In this document: piece by piece, positions 7,154-13,629 of the stretch
Layout: each line of letters starts with the position of its first letter
How positions within the stretch are numbered: the stretch's first letter is position 1
NCBI GenBank assembly: GCA_041623895.1
Contig: JBFJVZ010000192.1
Coordinates: 1-13,629 of the forward strand
DNA length: 13,629 bases
Source: JBFJVZ01 sp041623895
GTDB taxonomy: Bacteria > Planctomycetota > Planctomycetia > Pirellulales > Pirellulaceae
Reading direction: 5' to 3'
Program-made: the position numbers and the translations under genes
Notes under the pieces: model-generated
Seen by the model: only the letters and a program-made list of their open reading frames with translations
What the model was told of the DNA's origin: nothing
Databases searched by the model: none

Positions 7154-8116
7154 ATGCAACCAATCAAAGCTGCCGCCATTCAGTTCAATCATCGACCCGG
7201 CGACAAGGCTTACAACCTGAAGCGGGTGCGTGAACTGACCGCCCAAGCCGCTGCACAAAATGTCAACCTGGCTGTCTTTCCCGAAATGTGCATCACGGGT
7301 TACTGGCACGTCCGCAATCTGTCCCGAGAGCAGATTGAGCAGCTTGCTGAACCGGTCAGTGACGCTCCTTCGGTCCGCGAGTTATTGCAATTAGCTGATC
7401 AGCATCAACTGACCCTCGGTGCCGGTCTGATTGAGTTGGGAGACGATGGCGAGCTTTACAATGCTTACGTCGTGGCCATGCCGGACGGCCAAATCGCCGT
7501 TCATCGAAAGCTGCATTGTTTCATCAGCCAGCACATGTCTTGCGGCGACCAATACACGGTGTTTGACATTCCCCAGGGGGCGCGTGTGGGCGTGTTGATT
7601 TGTTATGACAACAACATCGGCGAAAACGTGCGGATCAATGCGCTGATGGGAGCAGAGATCCTGTTGGCGCCGCATCAAACCGGCGGTTGTGATTCACCGA
7701 GCCCTCGTTGCATGGGCACGATTGATCCGCAACTATGGCACGATCGCGGCGAGCATCCGGAAAGAATCGAAAGTGAATTTCGCGGTCCCAAAGGACGCGA
7801 GTGGCTGATGCGTTGGCTGCCGGCGCGTGCGCATGACAACGGCTTGTTCTTGATTTTCAGCAACGGAGTCGGCGTCGACGACAACGAAGTCCGCACTGGG
7901 AACTCGATGATTTTGGACGCCTACGGCGCGGTACTGGCCGAAACCTGGAAAGCGGGTGATGAGCTGGTAATCGCCGATCTGGATCCGACCATGCAGGCTT
8001 CCAGTACCGGTCGCCGCTGGTTGAAGTCACGCCGCCCGGACCTGTACGGCCCACTGACCAAACCGACGGGGATTGAACAAGACACCAGAACAGTCAGGTT
8101 TGCGAAAACAAAGTAG
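7154..8116 (+). CDS. Nitrilase-superfamily carbon-nitrogen hydrolase
   Basis: The 320-residue cytoplasmic protein has the complete Glu-Lys-Cys triad of the superfamily: Glu44 in VFPEMCITGY, Lys119 in VHRKLH, and Cys150 in VLICYDNN. It therefore probably hydrolyses or condenses a non-peptide C-N bond (amide, nitrile or N-carbamoyl compound). The substrate cannot be read from the sequence. Members of about 260-290 residues are usual; the extra length lies mostly in a Cys/Pro/Arg-rich stretch of about 45 residues (about 177-222, GGCDSPSPRCMG to LMRWLPARAHDNG) between the catalytic Cys and the later core strands. That stretch may form part of the pocket or an oligomer interface. The start at 7154 fits the family, whose first beta strand (AAAIQFN) follows directly; no Shine-Dalgarno is visible and the codon abuts an inverted repeat. 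It lies 72 bp after mutL, and a functional link with repair is not implied. Confidence 0.88.
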   Translation: MQPIKAAAIQFNHRPGDKAYNLKRVRELTAQAAAQNVNLAVFPEMCITGYWHVRNLSREQIEQLAEPVSDAPSVRELLQLADQHQLTLGAGLIELGDDGELYNAYVVAMPDGQIAVHRKLHCFISQHMSCGDQYTVFDIPQGARVGVLICYDNNIGENVRINALMGAEILLAPHQTGGCDSPSPRCMGTIDPQLWHDRGEHPERIESEFRGPKGREWLMRWLPARAHDNGLFLIFSNGVGVDDNEVRTGNSMILDAYGAVLAETWKAGDELVIADLDPTMQASSTGRRWLKSRRPDLYGPLTKPTGIEQDTRTVRFAKTK

Positions 8117-8129
8117 CTGCCGGAGAAAC

Positions 8130-8211
8130 GTAGCAGGCACACTCCGTGTGCCGCCGCGCGTCTTGTCAGCTTGTTTTCTTGTTAGCTACAGCACACGGAG
8201 TGTGCTGCTAC
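8130..8211. repeat. Nested inverted repeat between the nitrilase and SRPBCC genes
   Basis: Two palindromes are also complementary to each other. Left: GGCACAC (8136-8142) / GTGTGCC (8146-8152) with loop TCC. Right: AGCACAC (8190-8196) / GTGTGCT (8200-8206) with loop GGA. The outer flanks GTAGCA (8130-8135) and TGCTAC (8206-8211) pair as well, so the whole unit can fold as one long stem (one bulged base) or as two hairpins. Such palindromic units are, to my recollection, frequent in Rhodopirellula intergenic regions. Confidence 0.8.
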
Positions 8212-8218
8212 CTTTTTT
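8190..8218 (+). terminator. Probable rho-independent terminator after the nitrilase gene
   Basis: The right hairpin of the nested repeat (7-bp perfect stem, 3-nt loop) is followed by TGCTACC and six T residues (8213-8218). The T-run starts 7 nt after this hairpin, but only 2 nt after the long stem that forms if the outer arms pair. The site lies about 75 nt past the nitrilase stop and ends 11 nt before the SRPBCC start codon. Confidence 0.5.
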
Positions 8219-8229
8219 GGCACTTCATC

Positions 8230-8688
8230 ATGACAACCGTCACTGTCAAGGAACAAATCAACGCTCCGCCGGAAGCCGTCTTTGCAATCGTGACCAATCA
8301 TGCAGCTTTGCCCGATATCGTTTCGGGGATCAAGTCGATTCAGGTGCTGACGGACGGCCCCGTCGGGATCGGTACCAAGATCCGCGAGACCAGGGTGATG
8401 TTTGGCCGCGAAGCTTCCGAAGAGATGGAAATCACGCAGTTTGATCCGCCCCACTCATTCCTGCTGGAAGCTTATAACCACGGCGCACATTACCGAACCG
8501 CTCACCAGTTCGCCCCAGTTGGCCAGGGCACGCTCGTAACGGTAACTTTCGCAGCCAGCGGGACCAATTTTTTTGCCAAGATCATGAGCGCGGTGATGGG
8601 CCCGCTGATGAAAAAGACGCTCGCTCGTCTGCTCCAGCAAGACCTGGCAGATATCAAACAGCACGTGTACCAGCAGTCCCGCCCGTAG
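8230..8688 (+). CDS. SRPBCC-fold (START/Bet v1-like) protein
   Basis: A 152-residue cytoplasmic protein of the polyketide cyclase/dehydrase-type SRPBCC superfamily, whose members bind hydrophobic ligands in a deep pocket. The opening strand VTVKEQINAPPEAVFAIVTN followed by a helix and then LPDIVSGIKSI, the central strands (KIRETRVMFG, EMEITQFDPPHSFLLE) and the long C-terminal helix (about 125-148, ending LLQQDLADIKQHV) match the family layout. Ligand and role are unknown. The ATG at 8230 is chosen because the fold begins there; the in-frame extension upstream to 8146 is encoded by the palindromic repeat and reads as low-complexity nonsense. There is no Shine-Dalgarno, and a T-run ends only 11 nt upstream, so the gene may be read through from upstream or be leaderless. 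Confidence 0.8.
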   Translation: MTTVTVKEQINAPPEAVFAIVTNHAALPDIVSGIKSIQVLTDGPVGIGTKIRETRVMFGREASEEMEITQFDPPHSFLLEAYNHGAHYRTAHQFAPVGQGTLVTVTFAASGTNFFAKIMSAVMGPLMKKTLARLLQQDLADIKQHVYQQSRP

Positions 8689-8735
8689 CGAAGTCTTGCA
8701 TCGCATCCGAGGGCCTAATCGTTGGTTCTTGCTGC

Positions 8736-8897
8736 AAGCGGGGACTCGTGCACCGCGACGTCAAGCCGAGCAACATTTTGATTGACGAGGAGGGGAAACC
8801 GTTCATTGTCGATTTTGGGTTGGCGCTCCGGGAGGAAAATATCGGGAAAGGGCCGCGTTACGCGGGTACGCCGGCTTACATGAGTCCCGAACGGGCC
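8736..8897 (+). pseudogene. Fragment of a Ser/Thr protein kinase gene (PknB/Hanks type)
   Basis: About 54 codons in one frame encode the kinase catalytic core from KRGLVHRDVKPSN (catalytic loop with the HRD aspartate and Lys-Pro-x-x-Asn) through VDFGLA (metal-binding DFG) and the activation segment GKGPRYAG to GTPAYMSPER (subdomain VIII). The ATP-binding lobe before it and helix F and everything after are absent. Upstream codons in the same frame (to about 8700) have only faint kinase-like character. Downstream the frame enters the hydrolase remnant antisense and stops at 8951. The sequence retained is well conserved, so the break is probably not ancient. A functional peptide is very unlikely. 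Confidence 0.85.
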
Positions 8898-8914
8898 CTT
8901 GTCTTGCACCGGGC

Positions 8915-9300
8915 CAGTGTCCGGCGGGAAATGACAATCGCAGCGAAGTGACATTGTTCGTTTGGACACGGACTTTGTCGTCCGCGGTCAGCACGGCATC
9001 CACCGATGCGGGCGACCAGTGCTCGCCGAGTCCACGAATGTCAACCCAATGCATACGGTGGTACCGCAGGCTGACGGTGGTGAACTGAATCCGGGGTGGG
9101 ACCGCCGCGGTTACTGCGGCTGCCAGCGACGCCATTCGTGTTTCAATTTCGACCATCGACTGGGCATGAATCTTATGTCCGGTCGCCGGTCCGATCACGT
9201 GTACCAGGTCGATACCGAGATCCGCTAGCGCCGCTTCCATCACATCAGCCGCCTGCTGTTGCCGGTCAACTTCGCCGCTGTAAGCAATCGTCAAGATTGA
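8915..9300 (-). pseudogene. C-terminal fragment of a prolyl-oligopeptidase-like alpha/beta hydrolase
   Basis: An open minus-strand frame (about 128 codons) reads from SILTIAYSGEVDRQQQAAD, through DLVHVIGPATGHKIH (the GH that carries the active-site histidine in this fold) and IQFTTVSLRYHRMHWVDI, to NNVTSLRLSFPAGH. From memory this resembles the end of large planctomycete secreted peptidase/hydrolase proteins, where a C-terminal RFTT-x-LRY-x-RMHW-V segment follows the hydrolase domain. The nucleophile serine, the whole N-terminal part and a proper start are missing; the frame has no ATG start and reads unrelated sequence upstream of about 9300. Its tail meets the kinase fragment. The family name is moderately sure; its remnant status is well supported. 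Confidence 0.7.
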
Positions 9301-9374
9301 AACATGGGACCAGCCGCCGGTGTTTTTTGCCCACGGTGCTCGGGACGGCAACCAAGCACGCTGCGGCTGGTGTT

Positions 9375-9403
9375 GCGATCCCCACTTCTTAAGCTGGGAT
9401 CGC
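9375..9403. repeat. Inverted repeat upstream of the three-gene operon
   Basis: Perfect 8-bp arms GCGATCCC (9375-9382) and GGGATCGC (9396-9403) surround a 13-nt loop that contains a CTTAAG palindrome. It has no T-run. It could be an operator, a degenerate intergenic repeat, or the scar of the neighbouring rearrangement. Confidence 0.6.
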
Positions 9404-9561
9404 GGATGAGCTTAGTCTCGGAAAGCCGCCGGGTGTGAAAAGACGGCTAATTGCCAATCGATTTGAAACCTGCGCTGGGCAGTTCGGGTATCATTCAGAA
9501 AGACCGAAAGCAAAAAACGACGGGAAATTCAACATACTCCATTCACCATAGCGGACAGCGC

Positions 9562-9566
9562 GGGAG
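9562..9566 (+). promoter_or_regulatory. Ribosome binding site of the operon's first gene
   Basis: GGGAG 9 nt before ATG 9576, within a purine-rich GGGAGAGAAG. A second ATG follows immediately at 9579, also within usable distance, so the exact first residue is uncertain by one. Confidence 0.75.
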
Positions 9567-9575
9567 AGAAGACAG

Positions 9576-11315
9576 ATGATGCGAATCTTGGTGGCTGCCT
9601 GGCTGGTCACGATGTCGATTGTTTGGGGGCAGGCTCAGGTAGCGACGGCCGAGAAACCTCTTACGGATGCGAAGCTTTATCCAGCCACTTCGATCGCTTA
9701 CTTCGAGTTGTCCGCTCCGGTCGATCTGTTCGCGACGATTCTTGATCATCCGCTGCGAGAGAAGATCGAATCGCTGCAGCCCTATCAAATGGCCATCCAG
9801 TCGCAGCAGTACAAGCAATTTCTGTTTGGCCGCGGGATGGTCGAAACCCAACTGCAGATGACCTGGCGTGAAGCGCTCGAGACATTTGCGGCTCATCGAG
9901 TCTCGGTTGCCTTTGACGCGGCCACCCAGGGGGCCGCGATGATCGCTCACGGCAAAGACGCCGAGTCGATGAAGCTGTTTCACCAAAAGCTGCTGGAGTT
10001 TGCCAGGCTTGGCGAGAATCGCGACAGCATCAAGGAAGGCGAGTATCGCGGCGTCCAGGCCTACCAGATCAACGGAACTCGCTTTGCCGCCTACGAAGAT
10101 CGCATGTTGATCACCAACAAATCGGAGTTGGGGAAACAAATCCTGGACCGGTTGATCGATGGCGGCGAATCGCTGGCCGAGAACCAGAGGTTTCAAACCG
10201 CGCTGGCGGCCCGCGATCAGAAACTTGCCGGTTGGGGCTTTGTCGATGTGCAAGCCATTCGCGACAGCGGCGTTGCTGGCGCGGTTTACAACGACAAGAT
10301 TGACAACCCTGTTTTGGAATTACTGCTGGGCGGCATCCAAAGCAGTTTGCAAAAGACGACATACGCAACGATTTCTTTGACCGCCAATGTCAGCAACGTC
10401 GGTCTGAAACTGGGTATCCCGTATCAGGCCGCTTGGATTCCCGAGCATCGCGAGTATTACTTTGGACCCTCGGGCGACGGCCGCGGACCGGTGTTGCCGG
10501 CGGTGCCCGAGACATTGTTTACCTTAAGCACCTATCGAAATGTTTCCGAGATGTGGCTCCGCGCCGGTGACTTATTTGGTGCCGACATCAACGACGGCTT
10601 TGCCATGGCCGACGCAAATTTGACCACCTTGTTTGCCGGTCGCGATTTTGGCGAAGATATTCTGGGATCGCTGGAACCGGAGGTCGGCTTTGTGGCCGCC
10701 CGTCAAGACTTCAGCGATGTGTTGCCGCGACCGACGATCAAACTGCCGGCCTTCGCCTTTGTGTTTGACTTGAAACAGCCCGAGACGATGACTCGCGAGC
10801 TGCGGCGAATCTTTCAAAGTTTGATTGGGTTCCTGAACATCGTGGGCGCGATGAATGGGCAGAACCAGCTGGAACTGGACATGCAAAAAATCGGCGACCA
10901 TGCGGAATTGGTGACCTCCAGCTACGTTCCCGAAGCGGATGATAAGGAATCAACGGACGCCCACATCGTTCACAATTTTTCGCCCAGCGTCGGCTTCGCC
11001 GGCAAACGATTCGTGGTTTCCAGTTCCCGCGATCTTGCCCGGCAATTGACGTTGGCCAAAACGGCCAGCCCGGCAGTCATCGACGACAACACCAGTGCCA
11101 AGTTAAACGCCAGCGTGCTGCGAGATGTGTTGTCCGATAATCGCGAACAATTGATTGCCCAGAACATGTTGGAAGACGGCAATTCGCGCGAGGAAGCGGA
11201 AGCCGTGATTAATTTGCTACTGGAGGTCGTCGGGTATTTTCAGGACGCGTCACTGCGGCTGGGAGCTGCTGACGATCAACTGGAAGCGGAATTCAAGCTT
11301 CAGGTGCGACCATGA
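9576..11315 (+). CDS. Secreted protein of unknown function, first gene of the DUF1800/DUF1501 operon
   Basis: I do not recognise this 579-residue protein with certainty. It has an N-terminal signal peptide (hydrophobic about residues 4-20, likely cleaved near ATA-EKP, residue 25) and no further transmembrane segment, so it should be exported. The mature part begins with PATSIAYFELSAPVDLF and alternates strands and amphipathic helices throughout; phrases such as AAYEDRMLITNKSEL, RFVVSSSRDLARQL and YATISL suggest a repeated alpha/beta layout. It recalls DUF3352-type exported proteins, but that is a loose impression. There are no catalytic motifs, no cysteines that I can see in the mature part, and no lipobox. 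Its TGA overlaps the ATG of the DUF1800 gene (ATGA at 11312-11315), implying translational coupling and a shared process. It is acidic near the C-terminus (SREEAEAVINLLLE). Confidence 0.85.
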   Translation: MMRILVAAWLVTMSIVWGQAQVATAEKPLTDAKLYPATSIAYFELSAPVDLFATILDHPLREKIESLQPYQMAIQSQQYKQFLFGRGMVETQLQMTWREALETFAAHRVSVAFDAATQGAAMIAHGKDAESMKLFHQKLLEFARLGENRDSIKEGEYRGVQAYQINGTRFAAYEDRMLITNKSELGKQILDRLIDGGESLAENQRFQTALAARDQKLAGWGFVDVQAIRDSGVAGAVYNDKIDNPVLELLLGGIQSSLQKTTYATISLTANVSNVGLKLGIPYQAAWIPEHREYYFGPSGDGRGPVLPAVPETLFTLSTYRNVSEMWLRAGDLFGADINDGFAMADANLTTLFAGRDFGEDILGSLEPEVGFVAARQDFSDVLPRPTIKLPAFAFVFDLKQPETMTRELRRIFQSLIGFLNIVGAMNGQNQLELDMQKIGDHAELVTSSYVPEADDKESTDAHIVHNFSPSVGFAGKRFVVSSSRDLARQLTLAKTASPAVIDDNTSAKLNASVLRDVLSDNREQLIAQNMLEDGNSREEAEAVINLLLEVVGYFQDASLRLGAADDQLEAEFKLQVRP

Positions 11316-12673
11316 ATCAGCTGATGATTGACCCGGCTTGGGCGTGGACCCAGTACAAACCCTCACCAGACGTCCCCTGGGATTTGCCAACCGCCGCGCA
11401 CCTGCATCGTCGTGCCGGCTTTGGCGCAACCCGACAACAGCTTGAAAACGCGGTGGCCCGCCAGCCGACCGATGTGGTTGCCGATCTGTTGGCAGCCACC
11501 GAGCCGGAGACCTACAAGTCGCAAATCAACAGCCTGATCAAAGCTGCCTTGGCCACCGGCAACGTCAAGCGTTTGTCCGCGCAATGGGTCTACCGAATGC
11601 TGACCACACCGGCGCAACTGCAGGAAAAGATGACGCTGTTTTGGCATGGGCACTTTGCCACCAGTGCGGACAAGGTCGCAGACGCCGAGCTGATGCAGCA
11701 ACAAAACGATTTGCTTCGCGAGTACGCCTTGGGTGATTTCTCGCAGTTGCTGTTGGAGATCTCGCGCGATCCGGCGATGTTGATTTACTTGGATTCGGTC
11801 AGCAATCGCAAAGCGCATCCCAACGAGAATTATGCCCGCGAAATCATGGAACTGTTTGCGCTCGGCGAAGGCAATTACAGCGAACAAGATATCCGTGAAT
11901 TAGCGCGTTGCTTTACGGGCTGGGAGATCAAACGCAAAAAGTTTCGTTTTAATCGCTACCAGCACGATGACGGGATTAAGACCGTCTTGGGCACGAGCGG
12001 CAAACTTGCGGGCGAAGACGGTGTGGCGATCGTAGCGGCACAGGACGCTGCACCTCGCTTCATCGTCCGTAAACTGATTCAATTCTTTGTCATGGACGAA
12101 CCGGTCGCTGCCGATGAACTGGTCGAGCCGCTGGCCATCCAGTTGCGCGCGGACAACATGCAAGTAGCGCCGACCGTGCAGCGGATTCTGGCCAGCAACC
12201 TGTTCTTTTCTACGCATGCGCGAGCCCGCAAGGTTCGTTCACCGGTTGAAGTTGGAGTCGGTTTTCTGCGTTCGCTGGCCGCTTCGACCGATGCCTACCA
12301 GCTGGCCGATTCGTTGGAGCAGCTTGGCCAAGGCTTGTACTATCCCCCCAGCGTGAAGGGTTGGGACGGCGGTCGCACGTGGATCAATTCGTCCACGCTA
12401 CTGAGTCGAGCCAATCTGATTCGCCGCCTGGTCGATGGTGGCAAGACTCGCTTTGACAAGCAATCGCTTGACGAATACCTGAAAGCCGGCGGTGTCGATT
12501 CGTCAAAAGAATTGATCGACTACTTGGAGACATCGTTGTTTGCGGTGCCCATTCCAGCCGCCGCCAAGGATCGCATCGTTGACTTGGACGCCAGTTCGGG
12601 CCGTGACGCCCAGCGGCGGGTAGCAGATGCTGTTCACATTTTGTGTACACTTCCGGAGTTTCAATTGGCATGA
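11312..12673 (+). CDS. DUF1800 family protein
   Basis: A 453-residue protein with the hallmarks of the DUF1800 family: LHRRAGFGA (31-39), KMTLFWHGHFATS (106-118), the strongly conserved NENYAREIMELFALGEG (171-187), DIRELARCFTGWE (193-205), HDDGIKTVLG (218-227) and PPSVKGWDGGRTWIN (345-359). The biochemical function of the family is not known to me. These genes are very often paired with a DUF1501 gene, as here, which points to a joint exported process. I see no signal peptide at the N-terminus (MNQLMIDPAWAW), so any export would depend on a partner. It is coupled on both sides by ATGA overlaps: the start overlaps the stop of the secreted unknown protein, and its stop overlaps the DUF1501 start. 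Length is in the normal range and no key segment is missing. Confidence 0.93.
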   Translation: MNQLMIDPAWAWTQYKPSPDVPWDLPTAAHLHRRAGFGATRQQLENAVARQPTDVVADLLAATEPETYKSQINSLIKAALATGNVKRLSAQWVYRMLTTPAQLQEKMTLFWHGHFATSADKVADAELMQQQNDLLREYALGDFSQLLLEISRDPAMLIYLDSVSNRKAHPNENYAREIMELFALGEGNYSEQDIRELARCFTGWEIKRKKFRFNRYQHDDGIKTVLGTSGKLAGEDGVAIVAAQDAAPRFIVRKLIQFFVMDEPVAADELVEPLAIQLRADNMQVAPTVQRILASNLFFSTHARARKVRSPVEVGVGFLRSLAASTDAYQLADSLEQLGQGLYYPPSVKGWDGGRTWINSSTLLSRANLIRRLVDGGKTRFDKQSLDEYLKAGGVDSSKELIDYLETSLFAVPIPAAAKDRIVDLDASSGRDAQRRVADAVHILCTLPEFQLA

Positions 12674-13629
12674 GCGGGAAAAGAATAATCGGCACGCGTT
12701 TTAGTCGCAAACGCGCGGTGACGCGTCGCGAGTTCCTCGGCAATGCGGTCGGCGGTACGGCTTTGTTAACGTTTGCTGCGACTGCTCCGGATGTGCTCTG
12801 CCAGGCCGCGGCCGCCTCACCGCAGGACGAACGGATTCTGGTCGTTGTCGAACTCGCCGGTGGTAACGATGGTTTGAACTCGATCATTCCGCATTCGGAT
12901 CCCGGTTACATCAAGGCGCGGGAAAAAATCGGCATCAAGAAGGCGGATGCGCTGGCGATCAGCGATCAAATTGGCATGCATCCGTCGATGCGCAGCTTTG
13001 CCGATCTGTTGGAACAGGGTAGCTTTGCGGTCGTTCAGGGAGTGGGTTACGAGAATCCGAATCGATCTCATTTTGAATCGATGGACATCTGGCACTCGTG
13101 TCAGCGGAAGGATGGGCCGCGTCACGACGGCTGGGTCGGCCGTTACCTGGAAGCGGCCAAGTTGCAAGCCTCTGGTGATCCAGCGGCGCTCCATTTGGGA
13201 GCTGAAAAACAACCATTCGCGCTGATGTCACGAGAAGTGCGCGTGCCGTCGATTCAGTCGTTGGAGCAATTTCGATTGCGCGGCGACATGCCGAACTTTC
13301 GCGAAGCCGTCCGCGAGCTGGCCAATCAAAGCCGGCCTGCGGATAACGATCTGCTGGGTTTTGTGCAGTCCAGTACCAGCAGCGCCATCGCCGCCAGCCA
13401 GCGGATGGAAGCGGCTGGTGTGAAGTACAAACCTTCGGAAGCTTATCCGTCATCGGGGCTTGGCAAGAAACTGGAAACGGTTGCCAAGCTGATCGCATCG
13501 GGATTACAGACCAAGGTTTACTACGTCCGCATCGACGGATTTGACACCCACGCCAATCAGCCCGACGCACACGCGGCGCTGCTTCGCGAAGTCAGCGAGG
13601 CAGTCAGCACGCTGGTCCGCGACGTCGGC
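12670..13629 (+). CDS. DUF1501 family protein, Tat-exported, 3' end missing
   Basis: The first 320 residues are present; the gene leaves the window in frame, with perhaps 80-110 residues lacking compared with the usual length of about 400-430. The N-terminus has a twin-arginine signal (VTRREFLG, residues 17-24, followed by GGTALLTFAATAP), so the folded protein should be exported by Tat. The mature part shows the conserved ELAGGNDGLNSIIP (61-74), NRSHFESMDIWHS (131-143) and RIDGFDTHANQ (287-297), whose Asp and His residues fit the alkaline-phosphatase/sulfatase-like fold assigned to this family and may bind a metal. The substrate is unknown. The start ATG 12670 overlaps the DUF1800 stop (ATGA), indicating one operon. 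The Tat dependence, suggesting assembly with a cofactor before export, is inference. Confidence 0.93.
   Translation, partial: MSGKRIIGTRFSRKRAVTRREFLGNAVGGTALLTFAATAPDVLCQAAAASPQDERILVVVELAGGNDGLNSIIPHSDPGYIKAREKIGIKKADALAISDQIGMHPSMRSFADLLEQGSFAVVQGVGYENPNRSHFESMDIWHSCQRKDGPRHDGWVGRYLEAAKLQASGDPAALHLGAEKQPFALMSREVRVPSIQSLEQFRLRGDMPNFREAVRELANQSRPADNDLLGFVQSSTSSAIAASQRMEAAGVKYKPSEAYPSSGLGKKLETVAKLIASGLQTKVYYVRIDGFDTHANQPDAHAALLREVSEAVSTLVRDVG

Larger units (their letters stand above)
9301..9575. other. Gene-free stretch between gene debris and the DUF1800/DUF1501 operon
   Basis: 275 bp with no recognisable coding content. It holds an inverted repeat (9375-9403) and must include the promoter of the downstream operon. 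A TTGAAA (9463-9468) and TATCAT (9489-9494) are present, but the 20-bp spacer is too long for a standard sigma-70 promoter. Confidence 0.5.

Noticed and set aside
8146..8229. In-frame N-terminal extension of the SRPBCC protein
   Set aside because: It is encoded by the palindromic repeat and the T-run, reads as Cys-rich nonsense, and the fold begins at the ATG at 8230.
8748..8951. A real 67-residue mini-kinase
   Set aside because: It lacks the ATP-binding lobe and the C-terminal helices and its tail is antisense to another remnant; a gene fragment explains it better.
9463..9494. TTGAAA ... TATCAT as a sigma-70 promoter for the operon
   Set aside because: The 20-bp spacer is outside the usual 16-18 bp range; there is no other support.
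9543..10253. 236-codon minus-strand open frame opposite the secreted protein gene
   Set aside because: The plus strand has a signal peptide, a ribosome binding site and ATGA coupling; the minus frame is a shadow.

Overview
The window looks like chromosomal DNA from a planctomycete, most likely a Pirellulaceae/Rhodopirellula-type bacterium. This is inferred from gene content and style, not from a database search. The pointers are the DUF1800/DUF1501 gene pair, the planctomycete-type Ser/Thr kinase remnant (HRDVKPSN / DFGLALREE / GTPAYMSPE), short palindromic intergenic repeats, moderate GC, and loosely packed genes often lacking a clear Shine-Dalgarno site. No tRNA, rRNA, CRISPR array, transposase or phage gene is visible.

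Left block (minus strand, read right to left): glgC (ADP-glucose synthesis), a membrane-anchored GGDEF diguanylate cyclase, and the 5' part of a proton-dependent oligopeptide (POT/PTR2) transporter cut by the window edge. The transporter carries about 105 extra residues between TM1 and TM2. About 65 of these align without gaps to acyl carrier protein, but the phosphopantetheine serine is replaced by alanine. This is the most unusual item in the window. A 471-bp divergent spacer with an imperfect direct repeat separates glgC from htrA.

Middle block (plus strand): an HtrA/DegP-type periplasmic serine protease with two PDZ domains, closed by a clear rho-independent terminator; mutL of the endonuclease-proficient type; a nitrilase-superfamily hydrolase; and a small SRPBCC-fold protein. 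The last three genes are separated by palindromic intergenic repeats, and one of those repeats ends one base before the nitrilase start codon.

Debris zone (about 8690-9575): a fragment of a Ser/Thr kinase gene (plus strand) lies against a C-terminal fragment of a prolyl-oligopeptidase-like alpha/beta hydrolase (minus strand). Both are truncated and they meet tail to tail within about 20 bp, so two broken genes have been joined.

Right block (plus strand): a three-gene, translationally coupled operon with ATGA overlaps. It encodes a secreted 579-residue protein of unknown function, a DUF1800 protein, and a Tat-exported DUF1501 protein cut by the window end. DUF1800/DUF1501 pairs are common in bacteria but their function is unknown; the first gene is probably a partner in the same process.
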